Source of the DNA: an uncultured bacterium
Lineage (GTDB): Bacteria > Verrucomicrobiota > Verrucomicrobiia > CAIQCK01
DNA: 64,000 nucleotides
NCBI GenBank assembly: GCA_903870275.1
Contig: CAIQCK010000030.1
Location: 1 to 64,000, forward strand
Direction: 5' to 3'
A model generated the notes under the pieces. The model saw only the letters and a program-made list of their open reading frames with translations. It made no database searches and was not told the origin of the DNA. The translations under genes and the position numbers were made by a program. Positions 47,474 through 55,555 of this stretch are shown here, in pieces. Each line of letters opens with the position of its first letter. The stretch's first letter is position 1.

Positions 47474-49453
47474 TTAGTGTGAGCTGGCATTGCCAGATGA
47501 GTCCGTAGCGATAATGGTCACATTCCCGCCGCCCACGCCAGTTGCCTCGCCGGTGAGGTCGTCAATGGTTACTATATCCGGGTCGGATGATATCCAAGTG
47601 TAGGGGGGCGTGCCGCCCAACGCCGTAAATTTGGTGGGAAAACCGACACAAAACTTGTCGGGCCCAATAACGGTGACTTCCGCGCGCGATGAACTGTTGG
47701 TTGACGGCGGCGAACTGTTCACCGAACTCGACGACGTTGAGGCACTCGCATCCCCCAGCTTGCCCAACGCCCAGGCCGCCCGCCAGCGAACCTGCCGATT
47801 CTCATCCTTCAAGCAGGCGATCAACGGCTCGACGGCCCGACGGTCTCCCAGCTTGCCCAGCGACCAGACGACATCGTCACGCCCCGGCCATGATTCATCC
47901 TTCAAGCAGACGATCAGCGGCTCGACGGCCCGCACATCCCCCAAATCGCCCAACGCCAAGGCCGCCGGCCAGGGGCAGCGCTTGTTCCGATCCGAACCGT
48001 TCAAGCAAGCCACCAGCGGCTCCAAGGCACGTTTGTCCTTCACCAAACCCAGCGCATGGGCGGCCATTCTCCGCACGATCCAATCGGGGTCTTTCAAACA
48101 AGCAATTAACGGCTTGACCGCCCGCTCGTTTCCCGGTTTGCCCAGCGCCGCGGCGGCGCCCGCGCGAACCCGCGGGTCCCGGTCTTTCAAGCAGCCAATC
48201 AGCCGTTCCACGACCCGTGCATTTTTTATTCTCCTCAACGCCGAGGCGGCATGGCTGCGGATGTCTATGGAATTATCCTTCAAGCAGGCAATCAACCTCT
48301 CGACGGCCGGGTTGCCCAACTTGCCCACCACCTCTTTGGCCTTAATGCCAACCATCGCCTCCTTATCAGTAAAACAGGCGATCAGCGGTTCAATGGCTCG
48401 CTCGCTCCCCAAATCGCCCAGCGCCTCGACGGCGCTCCCGCGCACCGTCGCATTGGCATCCTTCAGGCTGGCGATTAACAACTCGACAATGTTCCCGTCT
48501 TTCACCTTCCCCATCATATTGGCGCCATTTAGCGCTGGAGCTGTGGCCAAATAAGCCGCTTCCTTCAACCAAATGTCCTCTGAATGACGGTATTCCTCAA
48601 GACGTTTCTTCGTGGACTCCGACAGGCGGAACTCGCGAGCGATCACTGCATCTTGCGCGCTTTCATGACCTTCGCAGATCTGACCTTTCTTAGGACCGTT
48701 TCCCCAAATGGCGGGTTGATCCGGGTCTGTATGAGATCCCGCCGCGTAGGTGAGCGCCGCCAGGCGCAACACGATGCTGGGGGACTCCAAAAGCGATTTC
48801 CATTCCGCGACTGTCTTGGCCGGCAGGCTCCCGCCAAAAGTGTCACCCGGCAACTCATAATCGTTTCTTTTCAACACACCGAGGCTGTTCTCCATGCGAA
48901 TGAAATACAAAGTATCGTTGACGATTGCGAAATACTGTTTGGCGATGTCCCAGACTTGCGATCTGACAGGATCCGTCTCAATCGTGATGCACTGCGCTTG
49001 AAGCCGTTCATGGAACGAGATGCTGGCTGATTTAAGATCAATGCGAGAGCCCGTGGAGAAAGTCCACCTTCCGAGGACTTCACCAGCGGATGACAAGAGA
49101 ACAATCGAAGCCTCGGAATCGCCGGGACACATAACCAAGCGCTTCCCTGAAAACACAATGTATCGCGCCTCCTTCTTCTGATTCGTGAACATCCAGACAT
49201 GCCACGGCTTCATCTCGAAAATGTCGGCGAACTTGTCGCCGCTCATAAGGAAGCCCGATGCGTTGTGTTTTTTGACCTTGGTGATCGAACTCAAGGTGTC
49301 GGCGTGGTCGGCTTGTAGTTGCTCCGCATTCTTGCCAACCATCTGTTGAAGTTCTTTCGGCGAAAACTTCTCCGCCTCCATCGCCGTCCCGCCCGCATCG
49401 AGCAGCACAACCACTGCCACCACCAGCAGCAAGATTCGACTGACCGTCTTCAT
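47474..49453 (-). CDS. Secreted HEAT-repeat protein with C-terminal Ig-like domain
   Basis: A 659-residue protein with a signal peptide (SRILLLVVAVVVLLDAGG). Residues 30-300 are a globular region without a recognised domain. From about 310 to 580 it has eight to nine HEAT/PBS-lyase-type repeats of about 31 residues with the consensus xAVEPLIACLKDxxxxVRxxAAxALGxLGD. A Ser-rich linker (SASTSSSSVNSSPPSTNSSS) leads to a C-terminal BIG2-like Ig fold (FTALGGTPPYTWISSDPDIV). It is probably a periplasmic or surface scaffold. Function unknown. Confidence 0.85.
   Translation of the reverse strand: MKTVSRILLLVVAVVVLLDAGGTAMEAEKFSPKELQQMVGKNAEQLQADHADTLSSITKVKKHNASGFLMSGDKFADIFEMKPWHVWMFTNQKKEARYIVFSGKRLVMCPGDSEASIVLLSSAGEVLGRWTFSTGSRIDLKSASISFHERLQAQCITIETDPVRSQVWDIAKQYFAIVNDTLYFIRMENSLGVLKRNDYELPGDTFGGSLPAKTVAEWKSLLESPSIVLRLAALTYAAGSHTDPDQPAIWGNGPKKGQICEGHESAQDAVIAREFRLSESTKKRLEEYRHSEDIWLKEAAYLATAPALNGANMMGKVKDGNIVELLIASLKDANATVRGSAVEALGDLGSERAIEPLIACFTDKEAMVGIKAKEVVGKLGNPAVERLIACLKDNSIDIRSHAASALRRIKNARVVERLIGCLKDRDPRVRAGAAAALGKPGNERAVKPLIACLKDPDWIVRRMAAHALGLVKDKRALEPLVACLNGSDRNKRCPWPAALALGDLGDVRAVEPLIVCLKDESWPGRDDVVWSLGKLGDRRAVEPLIACLKDENRQVRWRAAWALGKLGDASASTSSSSVNSSPPSTNSSSRAEVTVIGPDKFCVGFPTKFTALGGTPPYTWISSDPDIVTIDDLTGEATGVGGGNVTIIATDSSGNASSH
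47800..48510 (-). repeat. Tandem HEAT-coding repeats
   Basis: About eight imperfect units with a period near 93 bases lie inside the HEAT-repeat gene. The conserved core on the plus strand is TTCAAGCAGGCGATCAACGG, seen with changes near 47807, 47902, 48000, 48095, 48188, 48282 and 48463. The two leftmost units are most alike, suggesting recent duplication at the protein's C-terminal end. Confidence 0.7.
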
Positions 49454-49860
49454 GATTCCCTCCCTTTGACGTTACCCGCATTGCTCGCGCAGTCAACGCC
49501 TCCAACCCATCGTTGCATCCGGCCTCTCATGGCTCTCCTTGAACTGGGCCGGAGCATACGCTTTGGGGGTGGGGATGCGAGAGCAAAAACAACCCACGCA
49601 ACCAACTGAGGTCTTCAGCAATTACTTCAAATTTTCCGCCCAAAACACCCGTAGTCGCTAGATCAGCGAAGCTGGTCGGCTGTGAAGACATCGGGGAAGT
49701 CACTCAGAACGCAAACGCGACGGCGGCGAAGAAGCCCGCTGTGGGGTGCGTTCGGAGTCCCGGCTTCAGGCGGTCCGCAGGCGCGTAACTACAAAAGCGT
49801 CGCTCGAAAACACATGAACCGCCTGAAGAAGCTGTGTGATTAATGCTCTGGCCATTCGTT

Positions 49861-50028
49861 AGCTCCGTAGGAGCGTCCTGTTTATAGAACGAGATGTAAA
49901 AAGAACGCCAAGCTCCGTAGGAGCGGCATGGGGCTGCCGCAGAAGCGATGGACCCTGCACCTGTCGCTCCTACGGAGCTTCTGCCGTTGCCGAAACCGTT
50001 GCTATATACATGACGCTCCTACGGAGCT
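49861..50028. repeat. Four copies of a 15-base palindromic repeat
   Basis: AGCTCCGTAGGAGCG occurs at 49861-49875 and 49911-49925, and its exact reverse complement CGCTCCTACGGAGCT at 49965-49979 and 50014-50028. Each copy is itself near-palindromic (GCTCC-GTA-GGAGC) and two are followed by a TTTATAGAAC or GGCATG tail. Spacing is about 50 bases each, so the set is a two-plus-two inverted array. Confidence 0.7.
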
Positions 50029-50091
50029 GGCGGCTTCGGAACCGTTTTCCACACGCTCTCTGAAGCCGGGACACCAACGGGCTGCATCCTG

Positions 50092-50104
50092 AAATTAGGA
50101 CACT
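50092..50104 (+). repeat. Right arm of 13-base inverted repeat
   Basis: AAATTAGGACACT, exact reverse complement of the arm at 47220-47232. Confidence 0.55.
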
Positions 50105-50343
50105 GCTGCTTTCCGCACACCTTATTTGTTCGAGGGTCAGGCTGGCGGAAAAACAACGAGGACCACGCCGGCTCTTGCCGTGCATGGCCCTCGTCAGGAA
50201 TCCGAATGGTGCCGCGCCCGCAGACCAAGATAACCGGTGAATTCCACCGGTCATGGCCGCTTCCACCGCGCCGCCCCGACGATTCGTCCGGCCCGCAGGC
50301 CGAAGAACGCCGTCAAGATTCGGGAACGAAAAAGCGCTGACGA

Positions 50344-50598
50344 TTACTTCTTCTTGCTGGTGAACTTGCCATCTTCCCAACTGTGGCAGTTCTTGCACTC
50401 GTCCACCTTATGCTTCTTGAGCATCTCGGCGGCCTTCGCGTTGACGTTGTCCTTCTTGGCCGGTTTTCCCTCGTGGCAAACCTTGCAGGAGGCGCCCTTC
50501 ACAAAGCTGGGCTTGGCATTGACGGAATTGCCCGCGACAAGCGCGAACACCGCAACGGCTACGCTCACAACAACCAACTTCAAGCTTCTATTCATCAT
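50344..50598 (-). CDS. Small periplasmic diheme cytochrome c
   Basis: An 84-residue protein with a signal peptide (SLKLVVVSVAVAVFALVAG) and a mature part of about 57 residues carrying two CxxCH heme-binding motifs, CKVCH and CKNCH, separated by a Lys-rich helical stretch. Such small cytochromes shuttle electrons in the periplasm or act as subunits of larger multiheme proteins. No oxidoreductase partner is next to it. The Met-Met start leaves either codon possible. Confidence 0.85.
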   Translation of the reverse strand: MMNRSLKLVVVSVAVAVFALVAGNSVNAKPSFVKGASCKVCHEGKPAKKDNVNAKAAEMLKKHKVDECKNCHSWEDGKFTSKKK

Positions 50599-50830
50599 TC
50601 TCTCGTTCCTCGTTTGTTTGGGATTCTCGTTCGTTATCCCTGTCCGCGGATTTCACAACAACGGACGCGCCGAGTCGAGAGAAAAAATAGTTCCGAACCC
50701 GGGTGTGGAAAGCGCTTGAACCCGAAATCACACGGAGATCCAGTCCGCCCGCTCAACGCGCCGGCGTAAATGCCTGAACACCCCCCTTGGAACCCGCCGG
50801 CCCTCCGACCCCCGCCTTTTTGAAAATAAC

Positions 50831-50869
50831 AGAGAATTTCACTTGACGTGGTAATAAATTCTCTATAAC
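50831..50869 (+). promoter_or_regulatory. Promoter-like pair over a 9-base inverted repeat
   Basis: TTGACG (50843-50848) and TATAAC (50864-50869) resemble -35 and -10 boxes, though the 15-base spacer is short. The inverted repeat AGAGAATTT (50831-50839) and AAATTCTCT (50856-50864) straddles the pair, as an operator would. It sits 11 bases before the ATG of the degenerate open frame downstream. Confidence 0.45.
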
Positions 50870-50880
50870 TTGCGGCCAGC

Positions 50881-51711
50881 ATGGGAACATGCAGGGCGGC
50901 GGCAGGGGCCATTGAAAAACAGAAGACAGTCACGAGGAAAGGGAATGCCAAAACATTGACGCTGAAACAAACCGAGGCCAACCGCCGCAACGCCCTCCAA
51001 TCCACCGGGCCGGAGGGCAAGGCCCGAGCCAGCCTGAACGCCGGCCAACACGGCCTGCTGTCGGGTGTAGCGGTCCTACGGGCTGCATTACAGGGAATCG
51101 CTTTGCCGGTTCCGGGAGTTCCGCAATCGCTGCCGGCGCCATCTGGCGCCGACCGGTCCGCTGGAGGTGTCGCACCCATGCTGGGGCGGTCGCCGCGAGG
51201 CCGAAATCACATAGGTCCTTTTTTCAAAACGAACCCATATGAGGGTGGCTTCAAAAACATGAAAACGCCGTTTTCCCATGGAAATCCGGAGTTTTCGATT
51301 CCGGGAGTGTGGAAATCAACAACCTGTTTTTGCGAAACGAAGCCAAATGAAAGGGACCCCTCTGGCGCCGGCCGGTCCGCTGGAGCTGTCGCACCCATGC
51401 TGGGGCGGTCGCCGCGAGGCCGAAATCACATAGGCCCTTTTTTCAAAACGAACCCAAATGAAGGTGGCTTCAAAAACATGAAAACACCGTTTTCCTACGG
51501 AAATCCGGGTTTTTCGATTCCAAGGGCGTGGGAATCAACAACCTGTTTTTGCGAAACGAAGCCAAATGAAAGGGACCCGTTTCGCCGCCTATCGGGCAGC
51601 TTCCCGGTCGGCGGCAACCGCGCACCCGGAGAGCCTTGCCGCGTTTCACGCGGTCGCGCTTCACCCCATGCCGGTCGCGATGCCGCTGTGGCGCGCCGGG
51701 GCCGGGCGTGA
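50881..51711 (+). pseudogene. Degenerate ORF: ANRRNAxxSTGP-type N-terminus plus repeated tail
   Basis: The first 60 residues contain KQTEANRRNALQSTGPEGKA and NAGQHGLL, a short conserved N-terminus I associate with abundant hypothetical proteins in planctomycete and verrucomicrobial genomes (usual form ANRRNAxxSTGPxTxEGKxxxxxNAxxHGL). The normal downstream helical domain is missing. Instead the frame runs through the 219-base tandem duplication, giving twice FFKTNP-NEGGFKNMKTPFS and CFCETKPNERDP, then Arg-rich sequence that looks non-coding. Probably a truncated gene overrun by repeat DNA. Confidence 0.55.
51143..51580 (+). repeat. Tandem direct duplication, 2 x 219 bases
   Basis: Unit A (51143-51361) and unit B (51362-51580) are the same length and differ at scattered single bases. 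219 is a multiple of three, so the open frame is preserved. Both include the shared words CACCCATGCTGGGGCGG, TTTTTTCAAAACGAACCCA and CGAAACGAAGCCAAATGAA. The latter resemble the CETKPNE/KTNPNE words of repeat families I know from related environmental phyla. Confidence 0.8.
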
Positions 51712-51802
51712 CAAGGCTTTGACAAAGGCGGCGGCTTTTGAATACTCTGGCTCCGACCGGCGAGAACGCGCGACGCGGACGAACGAAAGTGCTGAGAATG
51801 CC

Positions 51803-52585
51803 ATGAAAAGATCCATTGTATTGCCCTGTCTCCTGCTGGCGACTGCCGCCATGTTTTGCCCCTCCTGCGGCACCGCGCCAGCCCAGGGCGCGGAGGAAAA
51901 ACGCGTGCTGCTTTACACCCGCAACGGCCTGACGCTCGCCGGCAAGAAGGGCTTCGTCCACGACAACATCGCCGCCAGCGTCGAAGCCATCAAGAAGCTC
52001 GGCGAGGAGAACGGCTTCGCCGTGGACGTGTCCGACGATCCGAAGAGCTTCACCGACGAGAACCTGAAGAAATACAAGGCGCTGGTGTTCTCCAACACGA
52101 ACAACGAGGTTTTCGACACGGAGGAACAGAAGAAGGCGTTGCAGAACTACGTCCATGCGGGCGGCGGCATTGCCGGCATCCATTCGGCGTGCGCGATGAT
52201 GCGGAACTGGCCGTGGATGTGGCAGTTGATGGGCGGCACGTTCGAGTATCATCCGAAGTTCCAGCCATTCACAATCAAGGTCGTGGATAGGAAGCATCCC
52301 TCGACGGCGCACCTCGGTGAAACGTGGGAGTGGCAGGATGAGTTCTATTTCCTGAAGGAAATGCCAAAGGACCTGCACATCCTGCTGGAAGGCGACCTGA
52401 CCAAGCTCGACGACAAGCGCAAGCCGCAGGACGAGAAGACGCGGCCGCTGGCGTGGTGCCATGAGTTTGAGGGCGGGCGCGTCTGGTTTACGGCGCTCGG
52501 CCACAAGAAAGAGGCTTACGCCGACCCCGTTTTTCTGAAGCACATCCTAGGCGGCATTCAGTGGGCCATGGGCGACAAGAAGTAA
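51803..52585 (+). CDS. ThuA-like domain secreted protein
   Basis: A 260-residue protein with a signal peptide (KRSIVLPCLLLATAAMF) and a ThuA-type GATase1-like fold: KRVLLYTRNG, ALVFSNTNN, YVHAGGGIAGIHSACAM, GGTFEYHPKFQPF, and the C-terminal LAWCHEFEGGRVWFTALGHKKEAY. ThuA proteins are linked to trehalose and other disaccharide or keto-sugar metabolism, but the reaction is unclear. It lies 24 bases before a Tat-signal oxidoreductase on the same strand, a frequent pairing in Verrucomicrobiota, Planctomycetota and Bacteroidota. Confidence 0.88.
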   Translation: MKRSIVLPCLLLATAAMFCPSCGTAPAQGAEEKRVLLYTRNGLTLAGKKGFVHDNIAASVEAIKKLGEENGFAVDVSDDPKSFTDENLKKYKALVFSNTNNEVFDTEEQKKALQNYVHAGGGIAGIHSACAMMRNWPWMWQLMGGTFEYHPKFQPFTIKVVDRKHPSTAHLGETWEWQDEFYFLKEMPKDLHILLEGDLTKLDDKRKPQDEKTRPLAWCHEFEGGRVWFTALGHKKEAYADPVFLKHILGGIQWAMGDKK

Positions 52586-52609
52586 ACCGCAGTCATCGGA
52601 GCCAATATC

Positions 52610-54013
52610 ATGCAAGCATCCCGCCGTGATTTCCTGAAAGCCTCGCTGGCCGGCGCCGGCGCACTGGCGTTTCCGAACCTCATCCCCGCGCGCGTCCTGG
52701 GCGACGACGCGCCGAGCAAGAAGATCAACATCCTCCAGATCGGCTGCGGCCGCATCGGGCGCAGCATGGATATGCCCGGCATCCTGAAGCAGAACGCCGC
52801 GCGCATGATCGCGGTGTGCGACCTCGATTCCATCCGCGTGAAGGATGCCAAGCAATACGTCGAGGAGACTTACGCCAAGAAGAACATCACGCTCGATGTC
52901 GCCACCTACGGCGATTACCGCGAGGCGTTGCAGCGCAAGGACATTGACGCCGTCGCCATCAGCCTGCCCGATCACTGGCACGCGCAGCCGGTCATCGAGG
53001 CCGTACTCGCCGGCAAGGACATCTACGTCCAGAAGCCGCTGGCCATGACGCTCGTCGAGGGCCGCGCCGTCAGCGACATCGTCCGCAAACACAAGCGCGC
53101 GTTCCAGATCGGCAGCCAGCAGCGCTCCGCGGCGAATTTCCGCACCGCGTGCGAAATGGCGCGCAACGGCCGCATCGGCAAGCTCCACACCGTCAAGGTC
53201 GGCCTGCCCACCGATCCCAGCGGCGGCAGCACGGCCGTGATGCCTGTTCCCTCCAATCTCAACTACGACATGTGGCTCGGCCCGACGCCGCTCGCCCCCT
53301 ACAACGAGGACCGGGTTCACTCGCAAAACGCCAATTCAAAGAAACGCTACGCGGACCGCCCCGGCTGGCTGCGGATTGATTCCTACTGCCTCGGCATGAT
53401 CACCGGCTGGGGCGCGCATCACGTGGACATCGCGCATTGGGGCATGGGCACCGAGCTCACCGGGCCGATCTCCGTCGAGGGCAAGGCGGAGTTTCCGAAG
53501 GAGGGCCTCTGGAACGTCCACGGGCCGTATCACATCGAGATGCAATACGCCAACGGCGCCACGGTGATCATTGACAACACCTTCCCGACCGGCGTCCGCT
53601 TCGAAGGCTCCGACGGCTGGATCTTCGTCACGCGCGGCCCGGAGAAAGTCACCGCCAGCGATCCGGCGTCGAAGAAAGCCCTCAGCAAGTCGCTCGACGC
53701 CAGCAACCCGGACATTCTCAAGACGCCACTTGGCAAGAATGAGATTCATTTCCATATGAGCCCGAAGAACGACCATCATCTCGACTGGGTCACCAGCATG
53801 ATCACGCGCAAGCCGGGCGCCACGTCGCCGGAGCAGGCGCACCGCTCCAACAGCGCTTGCATCGTCGGCTGGATCGCGATGAAGCTCGGCCGCAAGCTCC
53901 AGTGGGACCCGAAGGCCGAGCAGTTTGTCGGCGACGATGCCGCCAACGCCTTGCTCTCCCGCGCCGAACGTGCCCCTTACGGTGCCATGTCATTCCTCAA
54001 GAAGAACGCCTGA
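52610..54013 (+). CDS. Gfo/Idh/MocA oxidoreductase with Tat signal
   Basis: A 467-residue NAD(P)-dependent sugar dehydrogenase-like protein. The N-terminus SRRDFLKASLAGAGALAFP is a Tat signal, so it is folded with cofactor and exported. The Rossmann loop is ILQIGCGRIGRSMDM, the family motif region is YVQKPLAMTLVEGRAVSD, and GWGAHHVDIAHWGMG holds the usual His. Exported members of the family in Bacteroidota act on glycosides through 3-keto intermediates, which is a reasonable guess here. Its TGA overlaps the next ATG as TGATG. Confidence 0.92.
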   Translation: MQASRRDFLKASLAGAGALAFPNLIPARVLGDDAPSKKINILQIGCGRIGRSMDMPGILKQNAARMIAVCDLDSIRVKDAKQYVEETYAKKNITLDVATYGDYREALQRKDIDAVAISLPDHWHAQPVIEAVLAGKDIYVQKPLAMTLVEGRAVSDIVRKHKRAFQIGSQQRSAANFRTACEMARNGRIGKLHTVKVGLPTDPSGGSTAVMPVPSNLNYDMWLGPTPLAPYNEDRVHSQNANSKKRYADRPGWLRIDSYCLGMITGWGAHHVDIAHWGMGTELTGPISVEGKAEFPKEGLWNVHGPYHIEMQYANGATVIIDNTFPTGVRFEGSDGWIFVTRGPEKVTASDPASKKALSKSLDASNPDILKTPLGKNEIHFHMSPKNDHHLDWVTSMITRKPGATSPEQAHRSNSACIVGWIAMKLGRKLQWDPKAEQFVGDDAANALLSRAERAPYGAMSFLKKNA

Positions 54014-55377
54014 TGAAAACCGCACTCGCCCTCACCGCCGCCATTGCCCTCTGCTCCATGACCACCACCGCTGCCGAAAGCGAACTTCGCTGGATCACGC
54101 TCGATCCCGGCCATTTCCATGCCGCGCTGGTGCAGAAGTTCATGTATCCGCAGGTGGACCCGGTCGTTCACGTCTATGCGCCCGAAGGCCCCGACGTCGG
54201 CCTCCACCTCAAGCGCATCGAGGGCTTCAACACCCGCGCCGAGAACCCGACTCATTGGCAGGAGAAGGTCTATACCGGTCCCGACTTCCTGGAGCGCATG
54301 ATCAAGGAGCGCGCCGGCAATGTTGTCGTCATCTCCGGCAACAACCGCAAAAAGACCGACTACATCTACAAATCGCTCGACGCTGGCTTCAACGTCTTCG
54401 CCGACAAACCGATGGCCATCACGCCGCAGGCGTTCCCGCTCCTGCGCAAGGCCTTCGATCTCGCCGCGCAGAAGAAAGTCCTGCTCCGCGACATCATGAC
54501 CGAGCGCTACGAAATCACCGCCATCCTCCTGCGCGAGCTGGTCAACGCGCCCACGGTGTTTGGCGCGCTCGAAAAAGGCACGCCGCAGCAGCCCGCCGTC
54601 GAGATGGAGAGCGTCCACTACTTCTTCAAGGAAGTCGCCGGCAAGCCGCTCACGCGCCCGCCATGGTTCTACGACACGCGCCAGCAGGGCGAGGCCATCC
54701 CCGACGTCGGCACGCACCTCGTGGACTTGGTCCAGTGGCAGTGCTTCCCCGAACAGACGCTCGACTGGAAGAAAGACATCAAGGTCCTCGCCGCGAAGCG
54801 CTGGCCAACGAAGATGACGCCGGAGCAGTTCAAGCGCTCCACCGGTCTCGACGTATATCCCGACTACCTCAAGAACGACGTCGGCCCCGACGGCGCGCTC
54901 AACGTCTTCCAGAACGGCGACGTGCTCTGGACCATCAAGGGCGTCCACGCCAAGGTCGCCGCGCTCTGGGGCTTCCAAGCGCCGCCGGGAACCGGGGACA
55001 CCCATTATCAGATCGTCCGCGGCAGCAAAGCCAACATCGTCATCAGGCAGGGCAAGGAGCAGAACTACAAGGTCGCGCTCTACGTCGAGAACAAGTCCGG
55101 CGCTTCCGCCGATGAATTCGACAAGACCCTCCATGCCGCCGTCGAGCAGATCGCAATCAAGTGGACCGGCGTGGACGTCAAGAAAGCCGGCGAGTGCTGG
55201 CAGATCGTGGTCCCGGAGAAATACCACGTCGGCCACGAAGCCCACTTCGCGCAGGTGGCGGAGAAATATCTGAAGTACCTGGCCGAGGGCAAAATGCCCG
55301 CGTGGGAAGTCCCCAACATGACCGCCAAGTATTTCGTCACCACCGAAGCCTTCCGCCTCAGCCACGCGAAGAAGTAG
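54013..55377 (+). CDS. Second Gfo/Idh/MocA-like protein, Sec-type signal
   Basis: A 454-residue paralogue-like protein with a short Sec signal (MKTALALTAAIALCSMTTTAA) instead of a Tat signal. The dinucleotide-binding region is altered: WITLDPGHFHAALVQKFMY lacks a GxGxxG loop, while FADKPMAITPQAF, DIMTERYEIT and PDVGTHLVDLVQW keep the family shape. The atypical first half suggests weak or different cofactor binding. Start by translational coupling to the upstream dehydrogenase (TGATG). It probably works on the same substrate pool. Confidence 0.85.
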   Translation: MKTALALTAAIALCSMTTTAAESELRWITLDPGHFHAALVQKFMYPQVDPVVHVYAPEGPDVGLHLKRIEGFNTRAENPTHWQEKVYTGPDFLERMIKERAGNVVVISGNNRKKTDYIYKSLDAGFNVFADKPMAITPQAFPLLRKAFDLAAQKKVLLRDIMTERYEITAILLRELVNAPTVFGALEKGTPQQPAVEMESVHYFFKEVAGKPLTRPPWFYDTRQQGEAIPDVGTHLVDLVQWQCFPEQTLDWKKDIKVLAAKRWPTKMTPEQFKRSTGLDVYPDYLKNDVGPDGALNVFQNGDVLWTIKGVHAKVAALWGFQAPPGTGDTHYQIVRGSKANIVIRQGKEQNYKVALYVENKSGASADEFDKTLHAAVEQIAIKWTGVDVKKAGECWQIVVPEKYHVGHEAHFAQVAEKYLKYLAEGKMPAWEVPNMTAKYFVTTEAFRLSHAKK

Positions 55378-55408
55378 ACAAGGCATCCTGCCGGTCCCAA
55401 TCTGCGGG

Positions 55409-55430
55409 GAACGGATGTCCACATCCGTTC
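55409..55430 (+). terminator. Hairpin after the sugar operon
   Basis: GAACGGATG (55409-55417) pairs with CATCCGTTC (55422-55430) around a four-base loop, 32 bases past the operon stop. A second small hairpin, GCCCGT/ACGGGC, lies at 55469-55483. Neither has a T tract, so these may be repeats rather than intrinsic terminators. Confidence 0.35.
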
Positions 55431-55555
55431 GCAACGAGCTTGGCAGCCCGTTCTACTCGCGGCTTCCTGCCCGTTCAACGGGCTCGTCGCGCTTTTTTGG
55501 GGCTTGTCTTGCCGTCAAAAAACGGCATAGTTCATGTGGTTTTCTGGGAAAAATT

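Larger units (their letters stand above)
49454..50343. other. Long non-coding repeat region
   Basis: Nearly 900 bases without a supportable gene. It contains the palindromic repeat set at 49861-50028, an 11-base inverted repeat CTTCAGGCGGT (49764-49774) with ACCGCCTGAAG (49818-49828), and the right arm of the 13-base inverted repeat. The bases nearest the HEAT-repeat gene presumably include its promoter. Confidence 0.6.

Noticed and set aside
47800-48510. Regularly spaced repeats that could suggest a CRISPR array
   Set aside because: Period of about 93 bases, variable units, and the repeats encode HEAT repeats in frame; no cas genes.
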